From contig CAXIPT010000001.1 of NCBI GenBank assembly GCA_964030475.1, positions 26,123,929 to 26,187,928 on the forward strand: a stretch of 64,000 nt of DNA, in the 5' to 3' direction. A program made the translations under genes and the position numbers. Positions 1 to 12,531 of this stretch are shown here, piece by piece (the stretch's first letter is position 1; each line of letters begins with the position of its first letter). The notes under the pieces are model-generated. The model saw only the letters and a list, made by a program, of their open reading frames with translations, was not told where the DNA came from and ran no database searches. This DNA is from Tethya wilhelma (Eukaryota > Porifera > Demospongiae > Tethyida > Tethyidae).

Positions 1-44
1 GTGTGTGTGTGTGTGTGTGTGTGTGTGCATGTGTGCGTGCGTGT
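1..44. repeat. (GT)n microsatellite at window edge
   Basis: Dinucleotide GT run at the very start of the window, decaying into GTGC/GTGT variants. It is the first of about twenty such tracts in the window. Confidence 0.95.
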
Positions 45-165
45 GATATAGCTATTAAGCTTTATGTAGAACACACAAGTTGCATTCTCAAGCATGGGCT
101 CTAAAGGAGATTGTATTGTTCAATTAAGGTACAATATACTTAAGATGTCTACCGTAGAAGTGAAA

Positions 166-1041
166 TTATACATTAAGAATGCAAACCATTGTCTGTTCCT
201 GACACAGCAATTCTGTCATAACACTGTCAATGCTGACATTGAGGTAGACATCATGATAGCCCTGCAATAAAATAAAAATAAATCAGTGCACACATAAGTA
301 TAGGCAATTATATAATAAGTCATGCTGGGAGTATAGGAGGAGTTTTCATTGCATTCCAATCATGTGACCATAATACTTTGCAATGGGGTTTGATCACATG
401 CACACACCACTTTGAAACGTCAGCAAAGAGATACAGTATAATATTATTATCATACCTCCTCTCATAGAGCACACCACACATTTTTAAGCAACCATACACC
501 ACACACAATTCAATGTCATACCAGTGAGTTCACTACACCAGTCACCTCAAACTGTAGCTTCGAAACACCATCCTCATCACGTGTCCGATGTGGCAACACA
601 TGGGAAGAATAATCTACACAAGAAAGCATAGGGTCTGTCTCATTATTATTACAAACAATCATGAAGCTAGCTGCAGTAATTATTTTTCAGGTTAAGAGCT
701 ATCCCTTCAGTTTAGTCTCATGCCCAGCCCCTTTTTTCCCATCTACACTGGGCGGAGGACTGGATATGAGACTACTCTTGGTTTTGATCAACTTACCACT
801 AGTGGTGAGACTACTGTAGACATCAAGGGGAATGGACTCATTTGGTGAGAGAAAAGGAGGCAGTGTTATCTCAACAGTGAACTCAACACTAGGTCAGGGT
901 AGGTGTGAATGTGAGACATGGTTTTTAAATAGAGAAGACAAGCTGAGAAAATTTTACAGAATGACTCACTTTTTGAGGACAACCTTTGATCTTGATAGTT
1001 GAAAAGGACACCCTTTACTGTTGAAAACAGTGGCATCGCAT
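166..1041 (-). CDS. Unrecognised protein, four 3' exons (partial; 5' end not found)
   Basis: Four exons on the minus strand join in frame with good GT/AG sites: 1041-970, 888-797, 613-522 and 261-166 (stop TAA 168-166). Codons split across the first two introns are completed correctly, which is hard to get by chance. The spliced tail is about 116 residues. It starts with a Cys-containing stretch (CDATVFNSKGCPFQLSRSK), continues with a beta-rich stretch (LKNVEFTVEITLPPF), has an NES glycosylation sequon, and ends GYHDVYLNVSID ... LLCQEQTMVC. The spacing of early cysteines, alternating hydrophobic strands and a Cys near the C-terminus is loosely like MD-2-related lipid-recognition (ML/NPC2-like) domains, but I could not confirm this. 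No start codon or signal peptide was found upstream of 1041, so 5' exons are missing, too short to see, or the gene is decayed. Confidence 0.55.
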
Positions 1042-1340
1042 CTAACCTCTATAAGAGAAGTGAATATGAATAATGATGACAAACTAACACAACTATAAAT
1101 CCATGTCCAATACATAATTTACTACTGATTGACGATCTTTACATGAATGCGCGGATGATGGTAGCCTCTTCGTGTCACGCTTTGCGCATGCGCAGTTGGG
1201 TACATTTGCGTAACTTGTTCGACCAATTGATCAGCATCAGTATCACGTCAGAAAATAATTTCTTGAACCTTTTAAGAGCTACAGAACTGATTTGCCAGCT
1301 GCAGGCTTGGATCACTTTACCCTGGGACCCATTTATAGCG
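1042..1340. promoter_or_regulatory. Gap between divergent genes with NRF-1-type palindrome
   Basis: This stretch separates the minus-strand exons from the plus-strand eight-TM gene. It holds a perfect TGCGCATGCGCA palindrome at 1183-1194, the known consensus of the NRF-1 transcription factor, about 150 bp before the start codon at 1341. It also holds TTGACGATCTTTACATG (about 1129-1145), a motif that recurs upstream of other units at about 15178 and 27423. No TATA box was seen. Promoter function is inferred. Confidence 0.35.
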
Positions 1341-3847
1341 ATGTCTGGCCTATGCCTATGGTCTGACTACGCTATCAGTCTGAGAGGCAGGACGGAAAAT
1401 CGGGGTGGTCTTATCAGACTTATATCCCTTGTTGTAAGTAATATTATGCATGGTCACCACTGATGGAAGTATATGATGAAGTATTGCCTTGAAAATGTAT
1501 TGTTACTAGAATAGTAGTATATAAAGGGGGAATAGTACAAACAGGAGCTAGAGTAAGTCTCTCTGAAATGAAATTCACATAGTAGAAACACAAGATAATG
1601 AATCTCCCAAGTACCTTATGCCAGTGACTCACAATGTACTCAATTGTTGTATGTGTATATGCTTGAGGAGATGACATGAGGCCAGACAGTCTCATGTAAC
1701 TCACAGTGACAGTATCATGTAAGTTGTTTGTATTATATGCATTAACTGTCAGCATCTATCTACACCTACAGTATATTTTGCCATCAACTTTAATATCCTT
1801 CTTTGGATGGATTGTGTTCACTGTTGGCTTTGGATGGGTGGATAAAAATATTTATAAGCCAGAAGAAATATATTATGGTACTAACTATGGCCGTGGACTT
1901 CTGGCAGGCTATTACTTCCTGGCTATAGCTACTCCCATTTACCTCGTCCTTCACTCAGTCTACAGTGTAACAGGTCTATTCTTCATAGGAATAGGTGTAT
2001 CCTTTGTACTGCTATTATTGTAACTATTATGTATGTTTGTGAATCATGCATTTGTTGAGGAATGTGTAGTGCACTTATTGACAGCTTTGCATGTATGAAG
2101 GGTGCTAGGAGGATCGAGCTATTGAGAAGAATTAAACAAATGAAAATGTCATGTACATGCCATTGGTCTAGCCTATAGCTTGGAAACAGCTCTATAGGTA
2201 CATATAGATTCCTTGACATTCAATTGTGATGTCCATTATCATAATGTAGAGTCAACTTGCAGCAACTCTTGTTATGATATTTGCTGGAGGAATAGCATAT
2301 TTTCAGGGAATGATTGTAATATTGCTTGAAGAACTTCGTAGTGAAAATTATGCAATTCCACTTACAGATGGAGAAAAGTACAACATTGTCTTATTTGCTG
2401 GTTCTTTACTCATTGCTATTGGTCTGGTAAAAATAAAAAAAAACCCTTAAGATACGTACTGCACCTGATCAGTATGTGCATGTATAACCATTATTATACA
2501 GATAATCTCTGAAACAATAATTCCATTAGTGAACAGTTTTCGCCATTGCAAACTGTATCATTACTCTCCATCCTCTCGTGGTATGGTCATCAGTACAGAG
2601 AAGCTGAAGACACTTCTAGTGAGTTAATAACAATATCATAGTATATTATTATAGGAGTTGAACAATAAACCATGTATAGATCGGGAAATTTTGGCCTTAA
2701 TCTAAAAATTTTTGCAGCTTGCTTGATTCGACTGAATCAATGAAGATTGTCATGCATTTTAAGTTTTCATGAATTTGATTTTTTTTTTTTTTTTTTTTAC
2801 CACTCGTGTGTGTGGTAAACTAAATATTTTTTGATCTGCATATTATTTTAGTACTCAGTGCCTATAACAGTATTTACTCTACTGGGATGGATTTTATTCC
2901 TCGTTGGATTTGGAGGCTTGAATCATCAGGTGTTCTTACCAAATGAAGAGATTTATGGACATACAGACTATGGTCGCTGGTTTGTGGCCTGGCACTATGT
3001 TCTTGCCATCGCTCTACCAATTCATCTCATCCTCTCATCACTTCACATGTATTCTGGTCTTGTCACAGTTGGGATGATTGTATCCTAATAGTTAATCAAT
3101 AATTATAGCTCTTTATAATAATTATATGAAATACATATACAAGAATATCATGCCATCATGGTATACACCTCAATAATTCGATGTGTGATTACAGTTAATT
3201 TTAAGTGAAACCTCTGAACAAAGGACACTTTGGAGACAATGTTTGTCCTTTGTAGAGAGGCTGTCCTCCTAATTCTCAGAGGTTCTGTTTGTATTTTAAT
3301 AAGGAGTTGGAATTCGAATATTTGGCAACTAAGAATTGTCCTTTGTTGAGAGGTTTATAATACAGTCCCTATCTTGGAGCTAGTGTCCACTATCAGAGGT
3401 TCTGCTGTATTGTGCATTCATTAAGTTGTGGGAATGATCATGTATAACAGTTTTTAAATTATGTTCTGATTTCTTAACAATATTGGTATATGTATGCATT
3501 AAAATACAGAGCCAATTTATTGCTGCAATTGTTACTGTGGCAGCTGGAGCATTTGTGTATGAAAGTGGTGTTGAGGTTACAGGCATACATGAAAATGAAA
3601 ATGACTTTCATCTACCACAATTCAGCCATTTTGAAAAACTTATCATTATAGTTTTTGTTGGAACATTAATCCTCTGTCTCAGTATGGTAAGCTATCATTA
3701 TGAAATAACATAATATTGTAGTATGGGTGTGCTGGCATGCTTGCCTGTGAAATTGCATGCTATGTCTGAGAGCAATCATCTGCAGTTTGTGTGTGTGTGT
3801 GTGTGTGTGTGTGCGTCTGCCGACCACTTGCTCTGCTTTTATCAATN

Positions 3848-3899
<52 letters not shown>

Positions 3900-6800
3900 T
3901 GCTATTCCCTCTCACCTCCCAGTGGCTGAACACAAGCTGTGGACTGGCCAAACCACTCGTCTTCTTACGCAGCTCCTCAGCAAACCCAAAGCTCTCCGCC
4001 ACTGGGATCACAGCTTGAACCACAAACACAGAGGATCCCTCCTTCATGTCCTCCGAGAGTATCCTCCCGTTCCTCTTCCCCAGCACCCCATACAGCCTCC
4101 CCAGGACCTCAGACGTGGCGAGGATCTCACAGCTGTACATGGCTGTCATGAGCCTGGCTGGTTGAAGGAGGATAGCCCTCCTGCACCCTTCTTTCATCGC
4201 GGATATCAGCTGGCCTGAGAATGGACCATGGCGTGTGGTACCACCACCAGTAGGAGGCTGGGAGCCAGCTGGTGAAATAGTTTCAGTTTCATTTTGAATT
4301 GTGGCATTTTCTTTCGTCTCGACTTTTCTTTCACTAGTAGCAGTTGTCTCATTAGTGCTGGGACTAGGCTTGGTTCCCATGACAACACTCCATTCCTTCA
4401 AGATGAAGCACACTCCGTGCAGAGGCTCCTCACAGAGAGGCCCTGCCAGAGTGGCCAGCTGGAAACCATTAACGATGCTATTGTCGTACTCTCTCAGCTG
4501 CTGCAGCGGTCTCCCCTGACCCCCACCATCGCTGGGGGACTCCAGCACATCCCACACTGACCGCCGAGGGTAGTCCTTCAGACCATTGAGCAGGATGTTG
4601 GGTCCTGTGTGTCGTGGACCAAATGCCCACACACGCTCACTAGCTGTCGGCCATTCAAAAATAGAGTCGGGTGGGAGAGAGGAGAATTGGGAGTGGAGCT
4701 GATCTTTGAGCTCCTTTAGTTGAGCCATGGTGGTTTCGTTGAGCTGTATCTCTTTGGTGGTTCTGGAGTTGAGCAGGTTGAGAGCTTTGAGAAGCGAAGT
4801 GTTTGATTCTAACAGTTTTATCACATCTTCTTGCAACGGAACTGCCTGTATCTTCAAAGTACACGCCTTGTTGGCAGTCTGGATCGTAACAATATGGGAG
4901 CTCTCTCCATTGCTGTCCTTAGAGAGAGGGTTAGTGACCAACTTCACTTCATTTTCATCCGATATTGTCTCATTCACCATGTCCACCTTCGGAGGGACAA
5001 TCACCGTCTCCCTGAAGGGGACTATAGGATCGGAAACATCCAATTCTACCCCCGGGGCATAGTCCATCTTCAAATCATGCAGGCACTTCTTGAGATGTAC
5101 CTCTCCCGCTGTTGATAAGATGTGTTCCCCCGTCTCCTGCACAGACACCTCCACGGAGGGATCGCTTTGGTTGAGCAGCTTCATCCCTCGAAGGAGAGCG
5201 GGAATATCGCTGGCGTGGGCTGGCTCGATGGCCACACGGAGGATCGGAGCAGCTGCAAAACTCATTGGACGAAACGCCGGACATGAGAGTGAGCTTGAGA
5301 CGGTGCCGGACTTTAAGATGTGCTCCTCTAGTCCGGCAATGCCTGCGACATTTCCAGCGGGGACTTGATTGACAGGGACTACCTCACGACCCATCAGGAT
5401 GAAGAGATCGCCAACGGTGAAGGATGACACATGCTCTGGCAGCTGTTCCTCTATTGAGGGGTCATTGAGATTGACCTCACGGGGGTCATAGCGGGGTTTC
5501 AAGACAAACAGCTTCTGCCCCCTCGAGATGGTCCCACTGTAGAGCCGGGAGAAGGCAACAAAGATGGAAGAAGAGGACTTGTTGATTTCTTCAATAGCTG
5601 CTGAGTCTGCAAAACATTACCAATGATAATCAAAGACTTCTAACAAAAAGAGAAACAACAACCCCCCCCCCCCACACACACACACCATCCACTGTTGTCC
5701 CAGTTGTGGTTGACTCCACAGAAGATTCATCCTGACTGGCTGTTGCTGTCTGAGCAAGGTGTCTCAGTCGAACCATCTCTCTTCTCTGTTTGATCTCGTC
5801 TTCCGTGAGTGGCCGGGCATCATGGTCGACACCTCTGAGGAGGAACACACACTAACACTTTAAACCATGAACAAGATCGGCAAATTTAAATCTGCCAATA
5901 TTTTGGGCACCATATATGAATGTACTATGCACACGCGTAAATTGTCAAATTTAAATTTATCAATATTTTTATGTTCTGCGCAGCAAACTGTCAAATTTTT
6001 TTCGACCAATATTTACAGCTATACGGTATATTGGAGTCCTTCCCACCCTTTTTATTACTTCTTCAAATTTCCCCTCAAATCTCTCTCTCTCTCTCTCTCC
6101 CTCCCTCTCTCTCTCTCTCACCTGTTCTGCTGCTGTGGCACTGCAGTTCCGTCAACAGCAAACATCTTTGACACAAATGCAATAGTTGGTGCTGAAGGAG
6201 CTGAGCTACAGGAGAGGAAATCTTCAGCCAACATGGCCGTCTTGGTGGGGAAAGACTCAAACGTTCTAGCTGTACTGGACATGAGTTTCTCCACCCTCTC
6301 TCTGCTCAGCTGGAGAGGACTAGGAAGATGGTCCACGGTCATTTCCAAGACGGCTCTAGCCAGAGGTAGCCACTGACTGCAAATGGCGTACAGGTGGACC
6401 TTGGTGTCTGTGTGGCGAGAGTCTCTGGCGCTGATTTTCAAGTTCATACTCTTCACAATCTTATCAATACGATCTTTATTCCTGCAAAATGGATAATGCG
6501 TACTGTCAATATCTTGTGGTTATAATTAAAGTGCATTAAATAGAAAATAAAGGTGTGCATTAAAAATAATATACTAACAGCATGGACATATTGAAAGCGA
6601 GCTATAAATAGAATGCAATGTCCATTGCTCACTTGGATATCACGGCCTCATAAACTGCCCACACATTGTCCAGAACAAACTGTACAAAGAGTGGCTTCTT
6701 TCCTTTGGCCTACAAAATGAACTCATAATTAAAATCACCAATTCAAAGCTCCACCCATGACCACACCCACCTGTGCCCCCTTAAAGATCCTCTTGGTCTT

Positions 6801-9539
6801 GGTATTGAGGAAGAAGTCTCCCCACAATGTCTTGTTGAGCACCTTCGACCGAATACCAAGCTTCTTGGCATAAAGATCAGCAAAATGGCTCACTCTGAAA
6901 TCAACAAGATCACGAGTGAATTGAAACTGATCGTGATCTTAACACTGATTGATCAGACTACACAAACATTGATGTAATTTAACTTACCCAAATCCCCAGC
7001 CATCCAAAGCTGACGTGAAAATAACGTTGCCATGTTCTGGAGCAAAATATATGGAAGAATCATCAGTATCTTCCAGTCCTGCACTCCAGTCATACACAAC
7101 ATCCTCTTCGGTCTGTGTAAGGCGTTAAAATCTCACTCAATGTAACACAGTGTAACACAAAAATCAACTAGACTGACCTGTTCAGAGGTCTTCTCTCTCT
7201 CAGAGGTAGCTCCTGACTCCTGACGTTCGTTAATAAAAATGCAGTGAGAATTGAAACTGAAAATACAGCATTAAAGTTAACATTACTTACATCAGTCTTG
7301 GTGGCAGCTGTTTGTAAGATCTCTGATGTAAACAGAGTACCAGTGATGGCATTTACCTGTGGACATAATTATTGTACACAAATCTGAAGGGAGATTCACA
7401 CCAGATTTTCTGCTCTAAAACAGCAATTGTCAGTCATTAGAAGCTGGGAGTAGTACCATTGTGATCAGCATGAAGAGATTGGTATGGTTTATTTGGAAAT
7501 TTAAAAAGTTACAATTTTCATCAAAGAATCGCACTGGACCAAAGGCTAAAATCCATGGTTTTGACCATTTTGGTCAAACTTCAAATCTGGCAATTAAACA
7601 TGAAAGCACTGATGGTGCACAAGCCTCGGCACACTCATTGACAACTAGCTAGTGCACTTGTATGCATATTATGCTGTGTAAAAGAGTGTATCATAGCTAC
7701 ATGTATGAGTACTATGAGTCAATGTATTAGAAAATAATCACTGGCACCTATAGGCACACAGTGACACTGTCCGTACAGCCACCACCACATCTCTGTGAAT
7801 CTGATGAAGCAGCAGGCCAACTAGCATGCATAAATAAACACGCATGTGTCAGGCCTGCCAACTCTCAAGGTTTTTCTGTGAGACTCAAGGTTTTTGGTAT
7901 TTCTCAGACCAATATAGGCCCATATAAATTCATTTTTCTTTTGTATATAAACTGCATAATTTTGACCAATCTCAAGGTTTTTACTGGTTTAGGTTGGCAG
8001 CCCTGATGTGTACAAAAGACCATTAGTACTGAGACTTATACAACAAGTCCCAGCTCTAAAACTAGTGGAGAACCCGAGAACCTTTCCCACTAAAACTAGT
8101 GGAGAACCCGAGAACTTTTCCCACTAAAACTAGTGGAGAACCCGAGAACCTTTCCCACTAAAAGTAGTGGAGAACCCGAGAACCTTTCCCACTAAAAGTA
8201 GTGGAGAACCCAAGAACCTTTCCCACTAAAACTAGTGGAGAACCTTTTCCCACTAAAACTATTGGAGAACCTGAGAACTTTTCCCACTAAAACTAGTGGA
8301 GAACCCGAGAACCTTTCCCACTAAAAGTAGTGGAGAACCCGAGAACCTTTCCCACTAAAACTAGTGGGGAACCTTTTTTCACTAAAACTAGTGGAGAACC
8401 CGAGAACCTTTCTCACTAAAACTAGTGGAGAACCCAAGAACCTTTTCCCACCAAAACTGGAGAGCCCAAGAACCTTTTCCCTCTAAAACTACTGGAGAAC
8501 CCAAGAACCTTTTCCCACTAAAACTACTGGAGANTTTTTTTTTTTTTTTTTTTTTTTACCACTCGTGTGTGTGGTAAACTAAATATTTTTTGATCTGCAT
8601 ATTATTTTAGTACTCAGTGCCTATAACAGTATTTACTCTACTGGGATGGATTTTATTCCTCGTTGGATTTGGAGGCTTGAATCATCAGGTGTTCTTACCA
8701 AATGAAGAGATTTATGGACATACAGACTATGGTCGCTGGTTTGTGGCCTGGCACTATGTTCTTGCCATCGCTCTACCAATTCATCTCATCCTCTCATCAC
8801 TTCACATGTATTCTGGTCTTGTCACAGTTGGGATGATTGTATCCTAATAGTTAATCAATAATTATAGCTCTTTATAATAATTATATGAAATACATATACA
8901 AGAATATCATGCCATCATGGTATACACCTCAATAATTCGATGTGTGATTACAGTTAATTTTAAGTGAAACCTCTGAACAAAGGACACTTTGGAGACAATG
9001 TTTGTCCTTTGTAGAGAGGCTGTCCTCCTAATTCTCAGAGGTTCTGTTTGTATTTTAATAAGGAGTTGGAATTCGAATATTTGGCAACTAAGAATTGTCC
9101 TTTGTTGAGAGGTTTATAATACAGTCCCTATCTTGGAGCTAGTGTCCACTATCAGAGGTTCTGCTGTATTGTGCATTCATTAAGTTGTGGGAATGATCAT
9201 GTATAACAGTTTTTAAATTATGTTCTGATTTCTTAACAATATTGGTATATGTATGCATTAAAATACAGAGCCAATTTATTGCTGCAATTGTTACTGTGGC
9301 AGCTGGAGCATTTGTGTATGAAAGTGGTGTTGAGGTTACAGGCATACATGAAAATGAAAATGACTTTCATCTACCACAATTCAGCCATTTTGAAAAACTT
9401 ATCATTATAGTTTTTGTTGGAACATTAATCCTCTGTCTCAGTATGGTAAGCTATCATTATGAAATAACATAATATTGTAGTATGGGTGTGCTGGCATGCT
9501 TGCCTGTGAAATTGCATGCTATGTCTGAGAGCAATCATC

Positions 9540-9584
<45 letters not shown>

Positions 9585-9790
9585 TGTGTGCATGCATGTG
9601 TGTGTGTGATCATGCATTCAATACAACCACTTGTTTCTTACGTCTACAGGCTGCCTATAATGCCCTTCTTCCAGTGGTCAGTCACCTAATCCACTACAAA
9701 CCTCCTCCCCAACAAAGTGGAACATCTGACCAACATGTTACACATGGTCACCATGAATACACAGAAATGGTCACAAAGTCAACATATTGA
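1341..9790 (+). CDS. Unrecognised internally duplicated eight-TM protein, tandem copy 1
   Basis: Seven exons, all with phase-0 introns: 1341-1433, 1772-1996, 2250-2426, 2502-2618, 2852-3079, 3510-3686 and 9650-9790 (stop TGA). Exons 5 and 6 occur a second time, identically, at 8611-8838 and 9269-9445 because of an assembly duplication; either set gives a 385-aa protein. Exons 2-4 and 5-7 are homologous: both start with an F/L-GWI-F-VGFG helix, then a hydrophobic segment, then SQ(L/F)-A--V, then a fourth helix. The predicted fold is therefore two fused four-TM units behind a short N-terminus ([10 protein letters not shown]). I do not recognise the family; MS4A- and MARVEL-like tetraspans are only superficially similar. 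The donor after exons 2 and 5 is GTATCC in all copies. AATAAA at 9790-9795 overlaps the stop codon. Copies 2 and 3 follow on the same strand. Confidence 0.8.
2776..3788. repeat. First copy of an exact ~1-kb duplication (second copy 8535-9547)
   Basis: The sequence from the poly-T run near 2780 through exons 5 and 6 of the eight-TM gene to about 3786 recurs without visible change at an offset of 5759 bases. The second copy starts directly after the N at 8534, and the first ends just before the N at 3847. This is what an unmerged overlap between two contigs looks like, so I read it as an assembly artefact. Confidence 0.85.
3195..3410. mobile_element. pogo/mariner-like MITE in intron 5 (second copy 8954-9169)
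   Basis: An inverted-repeat element whose arms read GAAACCTCTGAACAAAGGAC on the left and AGAGGTTCTGCTGTAT on the right, with an internal TCCTTTGTAGAGAGG / TCCTTTGTTGAGAGG motif. The same family lies in introns of the Frizzled-like genes at 49434-49624 and about 62870-63085. Ends of the type CAGTAGAACCTC are known from pogo/Tigger elements; the assignment is inferred from that resemblance. Confidence 0.55.
3848..3898. repeat. (CA)n microsatellite at contig start
   Basis: Pure CA run directly after the N at 3847. It truncates the 3' side of the EFL1 gene on this contig. Confidence 0.95.
3916..7356 (-). CDS. EFL1: EFL1 ribosome-biogenesis GTPase (EFTUD1), middle and C-terminal exons, partial
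   Basis: Eight minus-strand exons join in frame: 7356-7291, 7219-7178, 7112-6988, 6894-6771, 6709-6633, 6481-6122, 5834-5686 and 5606-3916. Diagnostic stretches are [11 protein letters not shown], the [12 protein letters not shown] block, [35 protein letters not shown] (domain II), [39 protein letters not shown] (EF-G-like domain III), and the C-terminal domain with [20 protein letters not shown] and [18 protein letters not shown]1 works with SBDS to release eIF6 from pre-60S subunits in the cytoplasm. The GTPase domain (P-loop, G motifs) lies upstream and is not on this contig. The final short C-terminal exon is also missing: the last exon ends at a donor (3911-3915) just before a CA repeat and the N at 3847. 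The gene lies between two copies of eight-TM exons, so its placement is suspect. Confidence 0.93.
8056..8533. repeat. 34-bp minisatellite, about 14 units
   Basis: Head-to-tail copies of a 34-bp unit around AAAACTAGTGGAGAACCCG followed by AGAACCTTTCCCACT. Unit edges vary (CTAGTGG, GTAGTGG, CTACTGG) and one or two units are shortened. The array runs into the N at 8534, so its true length is unknown. It has no unique spacers and is not a CRISPR array. Confidence 0.92.
9545..9610. repeat. (GT)n microsatellite in intron 6 of eight-TM copy 1
   Basis: GT repeat with ATGTGTG/CATGCATG interruptions, close to the 3' splice site of the last exon. Copies 2 and 3 have GT-rich tracts in the same intron. 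Confidence 0.9.
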
Positions 9791-9984
9791 ATAAACAATA
9801 ACAAGACACTGTGAAGCAAACTGTTGACAATCCATTACAGACTATATGCTAGCAGCTGTTTGATCCTGCATGTATTGTGTAGTATTATAGAACAAAAGTA
9901 GCTGTGCATAATGTACGTAGTAGCTTGAGTTTAATAGTCCATTATACTGCAACGTGAGTATTGCTTTATTGTATGCACTGATCA

Positions 9985-11040
9985 CATGAGCTAGTATAAC
10001 AAGTAGTAAAAATTTTAAAAAAATAAATAGTGTAGGAATGGGCAGTGCGGTAAAAAGTATTGGAACAAGGCATGGTCTCAATTTCGACACATGACTACTT
10101 CATTTTTATTCTTGATCCTTTATATGGATTTTCTGAATCAGTGTTGTGTTGCGATGATCTGTACAATAATACCGTACATGTATAGCTTATCATTCTTTGC
10201 ATTGGTTCAAATTTCTCAGTACTGTAGCTAATCACTTGGCTACTAAAGAAGTGGAGTAAACTATAACAGACAGGTATCTAACTTAAACTAGACTGCCAGC
10301 CAAGAGTTGGGCATAAAAATGAAGTAGTCATGTGTCGAAATTGAGACCATGCCTTGTTCCAATACTTTTTACCGCACTGCCCATTCCTACACTACTTATT
10401 TTTTTAAAATTTTTACTACTTGTTCATTCACTTTTTTCAACACTACAGTGTGGAGACTATCAGAGACTGGTTAGTCCCTACAAAAAGCTTGAGTAGCAGC
10501 ACTGCATTATGCTAGAAGAGGCTAATGCGCATGCGCATAATAATGCCACGTGGGTTAATGACCTTTGAACTTTACCCACAAAGATGGCTGAATTGTAGTA
10601 CATGAATTTATACACTAAGTTTCAAAGCTCTCTAGTTTTTGTTTAGGCCTATTTATGATGAAAACGAGTATCAAGGAATGTAGTACCTATGAAAAGAACT
10701 TACTTTGTGCTGTCAAAGTTGGCTCAACACATTCTGGTTCTCTGGAAATGCTTTTCAAGTAAGTCAGTTAGGAAGTACGTACGTACGTAAGTACGTAAGT
10801 TAGATGAACAAAAATGGCACTATGGTGGCTTCCCACTAGCGCTCTTTACGAGTGCTGCAGAAAGTTTTTGTGAGTTTTAGGCCTTGCATGCAGTTGGTAA
10901 TCTGTCGGTGAGAGCCTCTGAACAACTTTGAAGGTTTAATTTTGTTTGACTAGATTTATATGGTGACCAACATTTTGTATTGTGTCTATGGGACATTCGA
11001 CCCATTCCTACTATACGTACTACCGTACGTATGATATTAT
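9985..11040 (+). mobile_element. Composite foldback repeat, copy 1
   Basis: The first ~440 bp (about 9990-10432) form a large inverted repeat. Arms of about 110 bp carry TAGGAATGGGCAGTGCGGTA and GACTACTTCATTTTTAT, facing each other. A body of about 600 bp follows and ends near a CGTACGTA cluster. The whole unit recurs reversed at 35566-36550 and, diverged, at 53330-53740. The body holds a short open stretch starting near 10655 (ATGATGAAAACGAG), whose translation includes CAVKVGSTHSGSLEMLFK and runs to a GTAAGT; it is the same in both good copies. No transposase was found, so this looks non-autonomous. Confidence 0.75.
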
Positions 11041-11284
11041 CATGCATGCTGTCAGGCATATATGTAATCGTCACAAGTAGGGGAAAATTGAGAGGAGAGT
11101 TTGTATGCATGTCATGTGAAGATACAAACGGCATGTACTGATTGTGATCAATGTGTACGTAGTCTATAGATGTGCAGGCATGTATATATGTATATGCATG
11201 CATTCAAGTTTCACTTTGTGAATAACTATTATTACTTATTATTGTTATACCTCTATCCCATTGAGAGATTAAGTTGGACACGCA

Positions 11285-11288
<4 letters not shown>

Positions 11289-11344
<56 letters not shown>
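11289..11344. repeat. (GT)n microsatellite
   Basis: Pure GT run of about 56 bases in intergenic DNA. Confidence 0.97.
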
Positions 11345-11345
<1 letters not shown>

Positions 11346-11988
11346 ACTGACAGTCTGTTATATCTAACAGAGGCTCAGGTATGTGATCGAGTGATGAAGG
11401 CAGAATTAAAATTAATTTACTACTCACTTTTTGAGGATAACAGTTAATTTTGATTGATAGCTGAATAGAGTGAAAAATGAGAATTGCAAGCTAATCCCGT
11501 GCATAATCTAACATTAAAATTCTTCTGCAAAAATGTTGGATAGCTGGCCACACAGTAAGTTTATGTATAAGTCAGTGCAAGTCAATATTATGAACAGCTG
11601 TTTTTTTCCTTCATGTTCTGTACATGGCTTACCAAACTATTCAATATTGGTTACACCTCTCCATACATTGAAGTGTGGGATATTTACTGCATGGTATAGA
11701 CATATCCCACAAGTTGGTGTGGTCACAACTATCACTGCCACTATGACATGGGAACCAGTCATATGTACATAGCAACAAACCTCTATAGCTAGTAAACTGC
11801 TTCCAGAAGCTTCTTGTTTGACCAATCAGTATGAGCCATGGAATCAGTTCAAGTGTCTACTGTATGCACATACATATTCCACAACATATACTGTAATCAC
11901 AATCATTATTACAAGTACAAGTACAAGTATAGCAACTTGGAAATAGTCTTTGGCTATAGAGGCTGTAGGATTACAAGTAATAGTAGTG

Positions 11989-12489
11989 ATGTCTGACTAC
12001 GCCATCAGTCTGAGAGACAGGATAAAGGGGAGTAGCATTGTATCTCTTATTGTGAGTATTTTAAAGTTATAATTATGAAAAATGCATGCATCACGCGCGA
12101 AATTAATGCTATTTATGTATCTATATCTATATCACACCCACAGTTTATTCTGCCATCAACTTTTTTACCCTTCTTTGGATGGATTGTGTTCACTGTTGGC
12201 TTTGGATGGGTGGATAGAAATATTTATAAGCCAGAAGAAATATATTATGGTACTAACTATGGCCGTGGACTTCTGGCTGGCTATTACTTCCTGGCTATAG
12301 CTACTCCCATCTACCTCATCCTTCACTCGGTCTACATTGTAACAGGCCTATTCTTTATAGGAATAGGGGTATCCTACTATAATGAAAACTGTTTTTTAAA
12401 GTCCTACATTAATTAGCGATGTAATAAGTTGTGGTTAGGTTACTGAGCGGGGATTATAGCCTATACATAGTGTAGTGTACATGTGTGTG

Positions 12490-12531
<42 letters not shown>

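Larger units (their letters stand above)
9796..11988. other. Intergenic region, repeats only
   Basis: Between eight-TM copies 1 and 2. It is mainly the composite foldback repeat at 9985-11040, then a GT microsatellite (11289-11344) and AT-rich sequence. No ORF here has a splice pattern or resemblance that I can support. Confidence 0.6.

Noticed and set aside
3757..4218. Plus-strand ORFs overlapping the EFL1 exon
   Set aside because: Antisense shadows of EFL1 crossing an N and a CA repeat.
8056..8533. Regular repeat array resembling a CRISPR array
   Set aside because: Units are contiguous 34-bp repeats with no unique spacers, in an animal genome; it is a minisatellite.
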